Numbered from the stretch's first letter, positions 17,209-27,022 are shown. The stretch is DNA of 64,000 bases from Nocardioides luteus (GCF_014648595.1 NZ_BMRK01000017.1:1-64000); one strand, 5' to 3'. Numbers and translations: made by a program. The notes: generated from the sequence alone by a model not told the origin.

Positions 17209-17850
17209 TCAGAGGTGCACGCCGTGCGCGGCCAGCTCCCCGACGAGGGCGTCATGACCGGTGTGATCGGCTTCGGCTGCGGGGTCGAACGACCAGTGGA
17301 GCGCCGTCATCCCCACCGACCGCGCAGCCGCGACGTTCCGGGCGCTGTCGTCGACGAACAGGATCTCGCGGGGGTCGGCCCCGATGCGTTCCGCGCACCG
17401 CCGGAAGAACTCAGGATCCGGCTTGGCGACGCCGAGGTCGTAGGAGTAGCAGCTCACGTCGAAGAGGTCGTCGTAGCCGAGCCCCGTGCGCATGAACGCC
17501 CCTCGATTCCGGGCCTGGTTGGTCCCGAGGTGCGCGCCGTAGCCCGCGGCCCGCACGCGACGTACGACCTCGGCCGTCTCCCGGTTCGTCTCGATCGCGT
17601 TCCACACGGCGGTGTAGACCTCGTCGGTCGACGCCGTCGCCCCGTGCTCCTCCAGCAGACCGGTCAGGACGGTGAGGAAGTCGCCGTCGGCGCCGACGAG
17701 CAGCGGCCCCTCGGCCCGCCAGGCAGCGCGCAAAAACTCGTCGGTGCTGCTGCCGAGGAAGGGCTCGGCCGCTGCGTACGAACCGCCGGGCAGGTGCTGC
17801 ACGACTCCGTCGGCGTCGAACAGGACATGGCGTACGTCTGTGGTGTTCAT
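17209..17850 (-). CDS. HAD-superfamily hydrolase
   Basis: A 213-residue phosphatase-like protein of HAD subfamily IA. Motif I is LFDADGVV (nucleophile Asp and acid/base Asp), motif II is a Thr within HLGTNQAR, motif III is KPDPEFF and motif IV is FVDDSARNV. A helical cap lies between motifs I and II. It would hydrolyse a small phosphorylated metabolite; the substrate is not predictable. The ATG at 17850 directly precedes the conserved first strand. It converges with the DUF4287 gene. Confidence 0.88.
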   Translation of the reverse strand: MNTTDVRHVLFDADGVVQHLPGGSYAAAEPFLGSSTDEFLRAAWRAEGPLLVGADGDFLTVLTGLLEEHGATASTDEVYTAVWNAIETNRETAEVVRRVRAAGYGAHLGTNQARNRGAFMRTGLGYDDLFDVSCYSYDLGVAKPDPEFFRRCAERIGADPREILFVDDSARNVAAARSVGMTALHWSFDPAAEADHTGHDALVGELAAHGVHL

Positions 17851-17914
17851 CTCGCCGGACAGCGTGGCAGACGGCGCTGGTTCGCGCTACGGAATCAACT
17901 CGAGAAATGAAAGA

Positions 17915-17936
17915 AACCGCTGGTCACCCAGCGGTT
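17915..17936 (-). terminator. Rho-independent terminator of tRNA-Arg
   Basis: Read leftward, AACCGCTGG pairs with CCAGCGGTT around a GTGA loop and is followed by TCTTTCATTTCT, a true T-rich tail. It starts four bases after the tRNA 3' end. Confidence 0.9.
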
Positions 17937-17939
17937 CCG

Positions 17940-18015
17940 TGGTGCCCCCGGCAGGAATCGAACCTGCGGCCTACGGTACCGGAAACCGGCGCTCTATCCC
18001 CTGAGCTACGGAGGC
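17940..18015 (-). tRNA. tRNA-Arg (anticodon CCG)
   Basis: The leftward strand folds as a 76-nt cloverleaf. The acceptor GCCTCCG pairs with CGGGGGC, allowing one G-U. The D stem is GCTC/GAGC, and the T arm is GCAGG-TTCGATT-CCTGC. The anticodon loop TTCCGGT gives anticodon CCG, which reads the Arg codon CGG. The 3' CCA is encoded. The outermost pair of the anticodon stem (C27-T43) does not pair, a small oddity. No integrase or attachment-site repeat is seen beside it. Confidence 0.95.
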
Positions 18016-18102
18016 GGTGCACCGCGTGAGGCGGTGCACACGGAACCCTACAGGCTGGGACGGATAACGGGGAAACCGACTGGCGCTTATACGCTGGTAC
18101 CC

Positions 18103-19767
18103 GTGACTCCTGAGCAGCTTTCCACCGCGGTCGTCGATGTCCTCACCGCACTCGTCGATGAGGGTGCGGTCACCCTTCCCGACGGCGTGCCGAGCACTGT
18201 CACGGTGGAGCGACCCCGACAGAAGGGGCACGGCGACTACGCCACCAACGTGGCGCTGCAGCTGGCCAAGAAGGCGGGGATGAACCCCCGTCAGCTCGGG
18301 GAGCAGGTCGCCGAGAAGCTGAAGGCCGTCGACGGGATCGCCGACGTCGAGATCGCCGGGCCGGGGTTCTTGAACATCTCTGTGGAGGCCGGTGCGCAGG
18401 GCAAGCTGGCGGGCGAGATCGTCGCCGCGGGCGCGTCCTACGGCAACAACGACGCATTCGCCGGTCAGAACATCAACCTGGAGTTCGTCTCCGCCAACCC
18501 GACCGGCCCGCTCCACCTCGGTGGTGTCCGCTGGGCCGCGGTCGGCGACGCCCTGGGCCGGGTCCTGCAAGCCTCTGGCGCCGAGGTCACCCGGGAGTAC
18601 TACTTCAACGACCACGGCGGCCAGATCGACCGGTTCGCCCGGTCGCTGCTCGCCTGGGCGCAGGGCCAGCCGGTCCCGGAGGACGGCTACGGCGGTGCGT
18701 ACATCGAGGAGATCGCCAAGCAGGTGCTCGCCAAGGAGCCGAACGCGCTCGAGAGCGACGACCCGCAAGAGGTCTTCCGATCGATCGGCGTGGAGCTGAT
18801 GTTCGCCGAGATCAAGCAGAGCCTGCACGACTTCAACGTCGACTTCGACGTCTACTTCCACGAGGACAACCTCCACAAGTCCGGTGCGGTCGACCGCGCG
18901 ATCGAGAAGCTGCGCGAGCTCGGCAACGTTTACGAGAAGGACGGCGCGATCTGGCTGGCCACCGAGAAGTTCGGTGACGACAAGGACCGCGTGGTCATCA
19001 AGGCCGACGGCAACGGCGCCTACTTCTCCGGCGACCTCGCCTACTACCTCGACAAGCGCGAGCGCGGCTTCGACCGCTGCTTCATCATGCTCGGCGCCGA
19101 CCACCACGGCTACGTCGGCCGGATGATGGCGATGTGCGCCGCCTTCGGCGACACGCCCCACCAGAACCTCGAGATCCTGATCGGCCAGATGGTCAACCTC
19201 CTCAAGGACGGCCAGCCGATGCGGATGTCGAAGCGCGCCGGCACCGTGGTCACCATCGACGACATCGTCGAGGCGATCGGCGTCGACGCCGCTCGCTACG
19301 CGCTGGCCCGCTACTCCAGCGACTCCAACATCGACATCGACCTCGACCTGTGGGCCAAGGCCGACAGCGCCAACCCGGTCTACTACGTGCAGTACGTCCA
19401 CGCGCGCACCTGCCGGATGATGGCCAACGCCGCCGACCACGGCATGGCGCTCGACCTCGACACCTTCGAGCCCGAGCTGCTCACCCACGAGCGCGAGGGC
19501 GAGCTGCTGCGCGCCCTGGCCGAGCTGCCGCGGGTGGTCGCGACCGCCGCCGAGCTGCGCGAGCCCCACCGGGTCGCGCGCTACCTCGAGGAGACCGCGG
19601 GCATCTTCCACCGCTGGTACGACGACGAGGACTGCCGGATGCTGCCCAAGGGCGACGAGCCGGTGGCGCCGGTCAACCTGGCCCGCCTGGCCCTCGTCTC
19701 CGCCGCCCGCACCGTCTTCGCCAACGGCCTCGGCCTGCTCGGCGTCTCCGCCCCGGAGCGGATGTGA
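18103..19767 (+). CDS. argS: Arginyl-tRNA synthetase
   Basis: A 554-residue class I synthetase that charges tRNA-Arg. It has the N-terminal Add-1 domain, then the HIGH-type motif [11 protein letters not shown] (about residues 129-139), the RMSKRAGT block near residue 375 and the C-terminal DALR domain ending in the typical APERM. The GTG at 18103 is chosen over the upstream in-frame ATG because TACGCT lies seven bases before it, a leaderless layout, and because the longer form would run into the tRNA-Arg promoter region. It overlaps lysA by four bases (GTGA), so the two are co-translated, as the same pair is in Mycobacterium. Confidence 0.97.
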   Translation: MTPEQLSTAVVDVLTALVDEGAVTLPDGVPSTVTVERPRQKGHGDYATNVALQLAKKAGMNPRQLGEQVAEKLKAVDGIADVEIAGPGFLNISVEAGAQGKLAGEIVAAGASYGNNDAFAGQNINLEFVSANPTGPLHLGGVRWAAVGDALGRVLQASGAEVTREYYFNDHGGQIDRFARSLLAWAQGQPVPEDGYGGAYIEEIAKQVLAKEPNALESDDPQEVFRSIGVELMFAEIKQSLHDFNVDFDVYFHEDNLHKSGAVDRAIEKLRELGNVYEKDGAIWLATEKFGDDKDRVVIKADGNGAYFSGDLAYYLDKRERGFDRCFIMLGADHHGYVGRMMAMCAAFGDTPHQNLEILIGQMVNLLKDGQPMRMSKRAGTVVTIDDIVEAIGVDAARYALARYSSDSNIDIDLDLWAKADSANPVYYVQYVHARTCRMMANAADHGMALDLDTFEPELLTHEREGELLRALAELPRVVATAAELREPHRVARYLEETAGIFHRWYDDEDCRMLPKGDEPVAPVNLARLALVSAARTVFANGLGLLGVSAPERM

Positions 19768-21149
19768 GCGGGCACGCGTCGCCGGGCTCCTTCACCGGCA
19801 CCTCGCCGGTGTGGCTGAAGACCCCGGACGACGTCAACGCCCTCGTCCCCGAGCTGTGGTCGGCGACGGCCGAGAAGACCGACGGTGTCCTCACCGTCGG
19901 CGGTGTCGCGGTGCCCGACCTGGTCGCGAACGTCAACACCCCGGCGTACGTCCTGGACGAGGCGGACTTCCGCGAGCGCGCCCGCGCGTTCCGTGACGCC
20001 TTCACCGGCTACGACGTCTACTACGCCGGCAAGGCGTTCCTGTGCACCGAGGTCGCGCGCTGGGTGCAGCAGGAGGGGCTCAGCCTCGACGTCTGCTCTG
20101 ACGGTGAGCTCTCGGTCGCGCTGCGGGCCGAGGTGGACCCGGCGAGGATCGGCTACCACGGCAACAACAAGACCCCGATGGAGCTGCGCCGGGCGATCGC
20201 GCTCGGCGTCGGCCGGATCATCATCGACTCCTTCGACGAGGTCGAGCGGATCGCCTCGATCGCGGCCGAGACCGGCATGACCGCGCGCGTGATGGTGCGC
20301 GTGACCGCCGGCGTCGAGGCCCACACCCACGAATACATCGCCACCGCCCACGAGGACCAGAAGTTCGGCTTCTCGATCTCCTCGGGCGACGCCTTCGAGG
20401 CCGTACGCCGCCTGCTGGCCGCCCCGAACGTCGACCTGCGCGGGCTCCACTCCCACATCGGCTCCCAGATCTTCGACTCCTCGGGCTTCGAGGTCGCCGC
20501 GCGACGGGTGCTGGCGCTGCAGGCGCGGATTCGCGACGAGCTCTCCACCGAGCTGCCCGAGCTCGACCTCGGTGGCGGCTTCGGCATCGCCTACACCACC
20601 CAGGACGACCCCTCGACGCCCAAGGCGCTGGCCGAGGAGCTCACCGCGATCGTCGAGCACGAGTGCCGCGGCTTCGGCCTGGCGGTGCCGCACCTCTCGA
20701 TCGAGCCCGGGCGCGCGATCGTCGGTCCGTCGATGTGCACCGTCTACACCGTCGGCACGGTCAAGGAGGTCGCCCTCGACGGCGGCGTCTCCCGCACCTA
20801 CGTCAGCGTCGACGGCGGGATGAGCGACAACATCCGCACCGCCCTCTACGACGCCGACTACTCCGCCACCCTCGCCGGCCGCACCTCGTCCGCCGGGCCG
20901 GTGCTCGGCCGCGTGGTCGGCAAGCACTGCGAGGCCGGCGACATCGTGGTCAAGCACGAGTTCCTGCCCGGTGACATCGCCCCCGGCGACCTCATCGCGG
21001 TCCCCGGCACCGGTGCCTACGGCCGCTCGATGGCCTCCAACTACAACCACGCGCTGCGGCCGCCGGTCGTGGCGGTGCGCGACGGTGAGTCGCGGGTGCT
21101 GGTGCGCCGCGAGACCGAGGCGGACCTGTTCGCGACGGATCTGGGCTGA
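19764..21149 (+). CDS. lysA: Diaminopimelate decarboxylase
   Basis: A 461-residue fold-type III PLP enzyme converting meso-diaminopimelate to lysine, the last step of lysine synthesis. The PLP Lys sits in [30 protein letters not shown] and [10 protein letters not shown] give the phosphate-binding and substrate loops, and [13 protein letters not shown] and [12 protein letters not shown] the C-terminal barrel contacts. The GTG start is embedded in the argS stop and has GGAGCGG upstream. Length is normal for the actinobacterial form. In the usual order hom follows directly; here three unrelated genes intervene. Confidence 0.97.
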   Translation: MSGHASPGSFTGTSPVWLKTPDDVNALVPELWSATAEKTDGVLTVGGVAVPDLVANVNTPAYVLDEADFRERARAFRDAFTGYDVYYAGKAFLCTEVARWVQQEGLSLDVCSDGELSVALRAEVDPARIGYHGNNKTPMELRRAIALGVGRIIIDSFDEVERIASIAAETGMTARVMVRVTAGVEAHTHEYIATAHEDQKFGFSISSGDAFEAVRRLLAAPNVDLRGLHSHIGSQIFDSSGFEVAARRVLALQARIRDELSTELPELDLGGGFGIAYTTQDDPSTPKALAEELTAIVEHECRGFGLAVPHLSIEPGRAIVGPSMCTVYTVGTVKEVALDGGVSRTYVSVDGGMSDNIRTALYDADYSATLAGRTSSAGPVLGRVVGKHCEAGDIVVKHEFLPGDIAPGDLIAVPGTGAYGRSMASNYNHALRPPVVAVRDGESRVLVRRETEADLFATDLG

Positions 21150-21166
21150 CCTGTCTGGGCTGAGGC

Positions 21167-21748
21167 TCAGCCGGAGCGCAGCGCCCGCAGCACCGCTCGC
21201 CCGCGCGGCGAGAGCCGGTAGCCGACGGGCAGCGACTCGGTGAGCCCGAGCTCCTTGAGACGCCGGACGTCGGCCTTGAACGGCTTCTTCTCCCGGCCGA
21301 TCGAGGCGGCGATGGTCTCGGCCAGCTCACCGGGCCGGGCCTCGATGAGCTCCAGGTGCTCTCGCGTCCACGGCCCGCGGCGGCTGCGCCGGTCCATGTC
21401 TGCCAGCTTCGCGAGCAGGGCGGCGGTCTCGGTCTTCCCCGGCCGCTTCGTACGCAGCGCGACCCGCTCGTCCTCGCCGGCGTAGCGCATCTCGACGCGG
21501 TAGACCTCCCCGTCCTTGCGGGCCAGGAACGCGAGCAGGCGCTCCAAGGTCGTGCCGGCGCGCCGGGCGTCGTCCTCGGTGAGCGCCTCGGTCGAGACCG
21601 GGGTGACCGAGACGAACTCGACCACGCCGACCCGGGTGCGCTGGCGGCCGCCGGCCACGTGCATCGGTCGCCTCCAGCGGCGGAAGGCGAGATCGACCTC
21701 GCCGGTGCGGATCCGCTCGAGGTCGGCGTTGGAGAACAGCACCCCCAC
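21167..21748 (-). CDS. ASCH/PUA-like protein with C-terminal winged-helix-like region
   Basis: About 193 residues. The start VGVLFSNADLERIRTGEVDLAFRRW resembles the first strand and helix of ASCH-domain proteins (PUA-like fold, often RNA-related), here described by its key Gly/Arg pattern. The middle region is basic. The C-terminal 60 residues (FKADVRRLKELGLTESLPVGYRLSPRGRAVL split over two strands and a helix) look like a small winged helix. The frame is open to 21856, so the start is uncertain; the GTG at 21748 fits the domain boundary and avoids overlap with the divergent gene at 21855. Function unknown. It is part of a three-gene insertion into the argS-lysA-hom neighbourhood. Confidence 0.58.
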   Translation of the reverse strand: MGVLFSNADLERIRTGEVDLAFRRWRRPMHVAGGRQRTRVGVVEFVSVTPVSTEALTEDDARRAGTTLERLLAFLARKDGEVYRVEMRYAGEDERVALRTKRPGKTETAALLAKLADMDRRSRRGPWTREHLELIEARPGELAETIAASIGREKKPFKADVRRLKELGLTESLPVGYRLSPRGRAVLRALRSG

Positions 21749-21854
21749 ATCAAACCGCGCGGAGCGGGTCGGCGGCGAGGGATCGACACGCGACGTACGA
21801 AATCGCGTTTCGCCTTCCCGAAATTCTGTGGAGGGTGAGCCTACGATGGGGCCC

Positions 21855-22517
21855 ATGCCGAGGGGGGTCTACTCAGAAGGGCCGCTGGCGGCGCCTCCGC
21901 AGGCGCCGCGGGTCTCGGTCGCCCGCCTGACGAAGGAGCGGCGCGAGAGCGTCACCCGAGCCGCCCAGACCTTCGGCTGGCACGTGGAGAGCGGCAAGCC
22001 CGCGGCCCAGCGTCCGGTGCGGTGGGAGGTGCTGGGACCCGACGTACGCGCCGAGCGGTGCGACCTCGTCGTCGACGGCACCTGCGACGGCATCCTGGTG
22101 GAGTACTGGCACGGCAAGGCCTCCTTGGGCAAGGGGCCCTGGCGGCAGGCCCGCTGGGTGGTGGTGCGGGTGCCCGCCCACCTGCCGAAGACGGCCGCGA
22201 TGATCGGGCTCTCACCGGGCTCGGGCCACACCGGCACCGGCAGGGTCTCGACGCCGGTCTTCTTCCCGCCCGAGTTCCGCGCCAAGACCAACGTGACCAC
22301 CCCCGACGGTGCCGTCATCGCCGCCGACGCGGAGCACGCGCGAGCGCTCTCGCGCTTCGCCAGCCACGTCGTCGACGAGCGGCTGTGGGTGGTGGCGCGC
22401 AATGACGCCATCACCGTCACCTCCGACGTCGAGCCGGACGCGGAGGAGCTGCTGCGCCGGGTGCGCTTGGCCCGCGACGTCGCGGCCGTGCTGCGGCCGA
22501 TCCCCGAGCTCGCCTGA
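21855..22517 (+). CDS. Hypothetical protein
   Basis: A 220-residue soluble protein that I do not recognise. The N-terminus is Pro-rich. A central region has DLVVDGTCDGILVEYWHGKAS and QARWVVVRVPAHLPKTAAM, suggesting alternating strands. The C-terminal half is acidic and helical. There is no signal peptide or membrane helix. TACGAT seven bases before the ATG indicates a leaderless gene divergent from the ASCH-like gene. Codon use looks the same as its neighbours. Confidence 0.65.
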   Translation: MPRGVYSEGPLAAPPQAPRVSVARLTKERRESVTRAAQTFGWHVESGKPAAQRPVRWEVLGPDVRAERCDLVVDGTCDGILVEYWHGKASLGKGPWRQARWVVVRVPAHLPKTAAMIGLSPGSGHTGTGRVSTPVFFPPEFRAKTNVTTPDGAVIAADAEHARALSRFASHVVDERLWVVARNDAITVTSDVEPDAEELLRRVRLARDVAAVLRPIPELA

Positions 22518-22531
22518 ATCTTCGAAAGACC

Positions 22532-22562
22532 TTGACCTCAAGTGAGGTTGAGCAGATTGACT
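22532..22562 (+). promoter_or_regulatory. Promoter with 19-bp spacer and internal dyad (MerR-like layout)
   Basis: TTGACC (22532-22537) and TTGACT (22557-22562) are 19 bp apart, and the start codon follows six bases later. ACCTCA and TGAGGT pair around AG at 22535-22548. A stretched spacer with a dyad beside the -35 is the known design of MerR-family promoters, for example SoxR boxes with CCTCAAG half-sites. The regulator is not in the window. Confidence 0.5.
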
Positions 22563-22568
22563 CGAGTC

Positions 22569-23516
22569 ATGAGAGCGATCAGACAGCACGAGTTCGGCGG
22601 CCCGCAGGTCCTGCGCCTGGAGGAGGTCCCCGACCCGACCCCCGGCCCGGGCCAGGTACGCATCAGGGTCGAGGCCGCCGGCATCCACCGCCTCGACACC
22701 TCGATCAGAGCGGCCGACCTGCCGCCGACGATGCCCCGGCCCGAGCTCCCGATGACTCCCGGCCGCGAGGTCGCGGGGGTCGTGGACGAGGTCGGCGACG
22801 GCGTCGACAGGACCTGGCGAGGCGCCGCGGTCGTCGCTCACCTGGGCCCGGGCAGCAGCGGCGGCTACGCCGAGCTCGCCGTCGTCGAGGAGGCGAAGCT
22901 CTACCGACGTCCCGACGGGCTGGAGTCGGCCGATGCCGTGGCCGCGATCGGCACCGGCCGCACCTCGGCCGCAGTGCTCGAGGCAGCCGAGATCACGCCC
23001 GACGACGTCGTGGTGGTCACCTCCGCCGCCGGCGGCATGGGGGCGATCCTCCTGCAGGGCATCCGCAACGCGGGCGCACGCGCGATCGGTCTCGCCGGCT
23101 CCCCGGCGAAGCTCGAGATCGCCCGCCGCTTCGGCGCGCAGACGGCGATCGACTACCGCCGCGACGGATGGCTGCAGGCCCTGCGTGAGCAGGAGCCGCG
23201 CATCACCGTCCTGCTCGACGGAGTCGGGGGAGACGTACCCAGGCAGGTCCACGGGCTCCTCGAGCCCGATGGCCGGATGGTGAGGTTCTCCGGTGACCAG
23301 GACGGCTACGAGGGCGCCGCGAAGATCGTCGACATCCTCGGCCCCTTCGTCCAGGGCCGGATCAAGGAGTTCGAGCAGGCCGCGCTCGCTGCTGCCGCGG
23401 ACGGCACCCGCACGCCCTACGTCGGCTCCAGGTTCCCGCTCGAACGCGCCGCCGAGGCCCATGCCGCCCTGGAGAACCGCGAGACCACCGGGAAGGTCGT
23501 CCTGGTGGCCGGCTGA
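22569..23516 (+). CDS. NADPH:quinone oxidoreductase-like MDR protein
   Basis: A 315-residue zinc-free medium-chain reductase. It has the GroES-like N-terminal domain (GIHRLDTSIRA, MTPGREVAGVV) and the nucleotide fold VVVTSAAGGMGAILLQGIRNAGA (Ala-x-Gly-Gly-x-Gly pattern near residue 155), followed by SPAKLEIARRFGAQTAIDY. It would reduce quinones or reactive carbonyls with NADPH. The promoter has a MerR/SoxR-like layout, which agrees with a redox-stress role. It is the third gene of the insertion between lysA and hom and is not similar enough to the 2119-3087 gene to be a recent duplicate. Confidence 0.85.
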   Translation: MRAIRQHEFGGPQVLRLEEVPDPTPGPGQVRIRVEAAGIHRLDTSIRAADLPPTMPRPELPMTPGREVAGVVDEVGDGVDRTWRGAAVVAHLGPGSSGGYAELAVVEEAKLYRRPDGLESADAVAAIGTGRTSAAVLEAAEITPDDVVVVTSAAGGMGAILLQGIRNAGARAIGLAGSPAKLEIARRFGAQTAIDYRRDGWLQALREQEPRITVLLDGVGGDVPRQVHGLLEPDGRMVRFSGDQDGYEGAAKIVDILGPFVQGRIKEFEQAALAAAADGTRTPYVGSRFPLERAAEAHAALENRETTGKVVLVAG

Positions 23517-23575
23517 GGTGTCCGCGCCTAGAGCGGAAGTCGGAGCCGAGAGCCTGTCCCGGATACCCTGGGCGC

Positions 23576-24889
23576 GTGAGCAGCAACAAGACGACCGCGC
23601 ACGCCGTCGAACCCCTGGGCGTCGCCGTCCTCGGGTGCGGTGTGGTGGGGTCCCAGGTGGTCCGGCTCCTGCTCGAGGGCGACGCTGATCTCGCTGCCAG
23701 AGTGGGCGCGCCTCTGGAGATCAGGGGCGTGGCCGTACGCCGCCTCGACGCCCCGCGCGACGTCGAGGTGCCCGCCGAGCTGCTCACCACGGACGCCCAC
23801 GACCTCGTCGCCCGCGACGACGTCGACCTCGTCGTCGAGGTGATCGGCGGCATCGAGCCGGCGCGGGGCCTCATCCTCGAGGCGCTCGAGAACGGCGCGA
23901 GCGTCGTCACCGCCAACAAGGCGCTGCTGGCCGAGGACGGCCCGACGCTCTACGAGGCCGCCGAGAAGGCCGGCACCGACCTCTACTACGAGGCCGCCGT
24001 CGCCGGCGCCATCCCGATCCTCCGCCCGCTGCGCGACAGCCTGGTCGGTGACCACGTCACCAAGGTGATGGGCATCGTCAACGGCACCACCAACTACATC
24101 CTCGACAAGATGGACACCTACGGCGCCGGCTTCGAGGAGGCGCTCGCCGAGGCCCAGGAGCTGGGCTACGCCGAGGCCGACCCCACCGCCGACGTCGAGG
24201 GCTTCGACGCCGCTGCCAAGGCCGCTATCCTGGCGAGCCTCGCGTTCCACACCCGGGTCACCGCCAGCGACGTCTACCGCGAGGGCATCACCGAGGTGAC
24301 CGCCGGCGACGTCGCCTCCGCCAAGGCGATGGGCAGCGTCGTGAAGCTGCTCGCGATCGCCGAGCTCGACGGCGACGACGTCTCCGCCCGCGTCCACCCG
24401 GTGATGATCCCGCGCACCCACGCGCTGGCGACCGTGCGGGGCGCCTACAACGCCGTCTTCGTCGAGTCCGCCTCCGCGGGCGACCTGATGTTCTACGGCC
24501 AGGGCGCCGGCGGCGAGCCGACCGCCAGCGCAGTCCTGGGTGACCTGGTCACCGTCGCCCGCGCCAAGGTCCTCAACACCCGAGGCTTCGGCGAGTCCGC
24601 CTACGCCGCCCGCGCGGTGCGCCCGATGGGCGACACCGTCACCCGCTACCACGTCAGCCTCGACGTGGCCGACAAGGCCGGCGTGCTCGCCGCCGTCGCG
24701 ACCGCCTTCTCCGAGCACGGCGTCTCGATCAAGGCCGTACGTCAAGAAGGCAGGGGAGAGGACGCGCAGCTCGTCGTCGTCTCCCACGAGGCCCCCGATG
24801 CCGCGCTCGCGGCGACCGTGCAGCACCTGCGCGAGATGGAGTACGTCCGCGACGTCGCCTCGGTGATGCGCGTAGAAGGAGCAGTCTGA
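23576..24889 (+). CDS. hom: Homoserine dehydrogenase
   Basis: A 437-residue enzyme reducing aspartate semialdehyde to homoserine. It contains the N-terminal Rossmann motif VAVLGCGVVGSQVV, the catalytic domain with MGIVNGTTNYILDKM and GYAEADPTADVEGFDA, and a C-terminal ACT domain (HVSLDVADKAGVLAAVATAF) that in the family senses threonine. TACCCT lies six bases before the GTG, marking the leaderless promoter of the hom-thrC-thrB operon. It overlaps thrC by one base. Confidence 0.97.
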   Translation: MSSNKTTAHAVEPLGVAVLGCGVVGSQVVRLLLEGDADLAARVGAPLEIRGVAVRRLDAPRDVEVPAELLTTDAHDLVARDDVDLVVEVIGGIEPARGLILEALENGASVVTANKALLAEDGPTLYEAAEKAGTDLYYEAAVAGAIPILRPLRDSLVGDHVTKVMGIVNGTTNYILDKMDTYGAGFEEALAEAQELGYAEADPTADVEGFDAAAKAAILASLAFHTRVTASDVYREGITEVTAGDVASAKAMGSVVKLLAIAELDGDDVSARVHPVMIPRTHALATVRGAYNAVFVESASAGDLMFYGQGAGGEPTASAVLGDLVTVARAKVLNTRGFGESAYAARAVRPMGDTVTRYHVSLDVADKAGVLAAVATAFSEHGVSIKAVRQEGRGEDAQLVVVSHEAPDAALAATVQHLREMEYVRDVASVMRVEGAV

Positions 24890-25974
24890 TGTCTGATGCG
24901 AAGACCCCCGTCACCAGTCAGTGGCGTGGCGTGATCGAGGAGTACCGCACCCTTCTCGACATCCCCCAGGACACTCCGGCGGTCACGCTCGGCGAGGGTG
25001 GCACCCCGCTGGTCCACTCCGAGTGGCTCTCCGCGGCCACCAAGGGCGAGGTGTGGCTGAAGGTCGAGGGCCAGAACCCGACCGGCTCGTTCAAGGACCG
25101 CGGCATGACCGCGGCCCTCTCCGTCGCCGTCCACGAGGGCGCCAAGGCGGTCGTCTGCGCCTCGACCGGCAACACCAGCGCCTCGATGGCCGCCTACGCC
25201 GCCAAGGCCGGGATCACCCCGGTCGTGCTCGTCCCCAACGGCAAGATCAGCGCGGCCAAGATGGCCCAGGCGATCATCCAGGGCGCCGAGGTGGTCAAGG
25301 TACGCGGCAACTTCGACGACTGCCTGAAGCTCTCCCGCGCGCTCGCCGACAACTACCCGGTCGCGCTGGTCAACTCGGTCAACCCGGTCCGTCTCGAGGG
25401 CCAGAAGACGGCCGCCTTCGAGGTCGTCGACCGCCTCGGCGACGCCCCCGACTACCACCTGATGCCCATCGGCAACGCCGGCAACCTGTCGGCCTACTGG
25501 CTCGGCTACGAGCAGTACGCAGCGGCCGGCCACGCCACCAAGACCCCGGTCATGCGCGCCTTCCAGGCGGAGGGCGCGGCGCCGCTCGTCCTCGGCCACC
25601 CGGTCGAGCACCCGGAGACGAAGGCGACCGCGATCCGCATCGGCAACCCGGCCTCCTGGCACCTCGCCGAGGCCGCGGCCGCCAAGTCCGGCGGCCGGTT
25701 CCGGGCGCTCACCGACGAGCAGATCCTCTCCGCTCAGTCCCAGCTCGCCCGCAACGACGGCGTCTTCGTCGAGCCCGCCTCGGCGGCCGGCGTCGCCGGG
25801 CTGCTCTCCGACCTCGAGGCCGGCGACACCTACGCCGGTGCCACCACCGTCATCACCGTCACCGGTCACGGGCTCAAGGACACCGCCACCGCGCTGGAGT
25901 TCTTCGGCGAGATGCCCGAGATCGTGATCGACGCCGACCTCGAGGCCGCCGCAGCCGCAGCGGGTCTCGCTTGA
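24889..25974 (+). CDS. thrC: Threonine synthase
   Basis: A 361-residue fold-type II PLP enzyme converting O-phosphohomoserine to threonine. The PLP Lys is in GSFKDRGM; CASTGNTSASMAAYA and MPIGNAGNLSAYW form the phosphate and ring contacts. It is the shorter form without the N-terminal extension of plant enzymes. AAGGAG precedes the ATG and the start overlaps the hom stop (TGATG). It is the second gene of the threonine operon. Confidence 0.97.
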   Translation: MSDAKTPVTSQWRGVIEEYRTLLDIPQDTPAVTLGEGGTPLVHSEWLSAATKGEVWLKVEGQNPTGSFKDRGMTAALSVAVHEGAKAVVCASTGNTSASMAAYAAKAGITPVVLVPNGKISAAKMAQAIIQGAEVVKVRGNFDDCLKLSRALADNYPVALVNSVNPVRLEGQKTAAFEVVDRLGDAPDYHLMPIGNAGNLSAYWLGYEQYAAAGHATKTPVMRAFQAEGAAPLVLGHPVEHPETKATAIRIGNPASWHLAEAAAAKSGGRFRALTDEQILSAQSQLARNDGVFVEPASAAGVAGLLSDLEAGDTYAGATTVITVTGHGLKDTATALEFFGEMPEIVIDADLEAAAAAAGLA

Positions 25975-25976
25975 CG

Positions 25977-26885
25977 ATGACGTTCGTAGAAGGCCCGGTG
26001 ACCGTCACCGTCCCGGCCACCTCCGCCAACCTCGGCCCCGGTTACGACTCGCTCGGCCTGGCGCTCGACCTGCGTGACGAGCTGACCGGTGAGGTGCTGA
26101 CGGCCGCCGGCACTCTGGAGGTCTCCGTCGAGGGGGCCGGCGAGGGCCGGGTGCCGCTCGACGAGTCCCACCTGGTCGTACGCTCCATGCGGGCCGCCTT
26201 CGAGATCATCGGCAAGCAGCCTCCCGGTCTCCGGCTCCACTGCCGCAACCGCATCCCGCACGCGCGTGGTCTCGGGTCCTCCTCGGCCGCGATCATCGGT
26301 GGGCTCGTGCTGGCCCGTGCGCTGGTCGCCGGGGGCGAGCTGATCCTCGACGACGACACCCTCTTCCAGAAGGCCGCCGAGATCGAGGGTCACCCCGACA
26401 ACGTCGCCCCGGCGTTCCACGGTGGCTTCACGATCGCGGGCGAGGACGACGGCTACTTCTCGGTCCGCACCTCCGTCGACCCCCGGATCAGCGTGGTCGT
26501 CTTCGTGCCCGCCACCGGAGTCCGCACCAAGACCGCCCGCGGTCTGCTGCCGGAGACCGTCCCGCACGCCGACGCTGCGGCCGACGCCGCCCGCACCGCG
26601 CTCCTGGTCGCCGCGCTGAACGACGCGCCCGAGCACCTGCACCGTGCCACGCGCGACTTCCTCCATCAGGAATACCGCCGCCCCGCGATGCCGGAGTCCC
26701 TCGCCCTGGTCGACGAGCTGCGCGCCGACGGCGTCGCGGCGATCGTCTCCGGCGCCGGGCCCACGGTGCTGGCGTTCAGCAACGGTGTGGAGTCGGCCGA
26801 GACCACCAAGCTGACTGCGCGCTGCCCGGCGGGCTGGACCTGCCACCCGCTGAGCATCGACATCGACGGCGTACGCGTCCTCTGA
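25977..26885 (+). CDS. thrB: Homoserine kinase
   Basis: A 302-residue GHMP kinase phosphorylating homoserine and supplying the substrate of ThrC. Motifs are VPATSANLGPGYDSLGLAL (motif 1), HARGLGSSSAAIIGGL (phosphate loop) and GAGPTVLAF (motif 3). The start is two bases after the thrC stop. It ends the hom-thrC-thrB unit. A 210-bp untranslated stretch before rho follows. Confidence 0.97.
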   Translation: MTFVEGPVTVTVPATSANLGPGYDSLGLALDLRDELTGEVLTAAGTLEVSVEGAGEGRVPLDESHLVVRSMRAAFEIIGKQPPGLRLHCRNRIPHARGLGSSSAAIIGGLVLARALVAGGELILDDDTLFQKAAEIEGHPDNVAPAFHGGFTIAGEDDGYFSVRTSVDPRISVVVFVPATGVRTKTARGLLPETVPHADAAADAARTALLVAALNDAPEHLHRATRDFLHQEYRRPAMPESLALVDELRADGVAAIVSGAGPTVLAFSNGVESAETTKLTARCPAGWTCHPLSIDIDGVRVL

Positions 26886-27022
26886 CCGTCGCGCGGACCG
26901 ATTCCGGCCCGTGCTGTAGCGGGGGTCATGCGTGTTAGCCTGGATCCACATCCGTCGGGCCGTTCAGGTCTACGGGCGTGACATCCCCCCTTCTTGCCGT
27001 GCCACTTCGTTTGGCGCGCACC

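Noticed and set aside
17940-18015. tRNA-Arg as an integration site of a mobile element
   Set aside because: No integrase, no repeat of the tRNA end and no change in composition next to it.
24889-26885. Long open frame joining thrC and thrB region in one alternative frame
   Set aside because: The part before 25977 is an out-of-frame shadow of thrC; thrB starts at the ATG with the GHMP kinase N-terminus.
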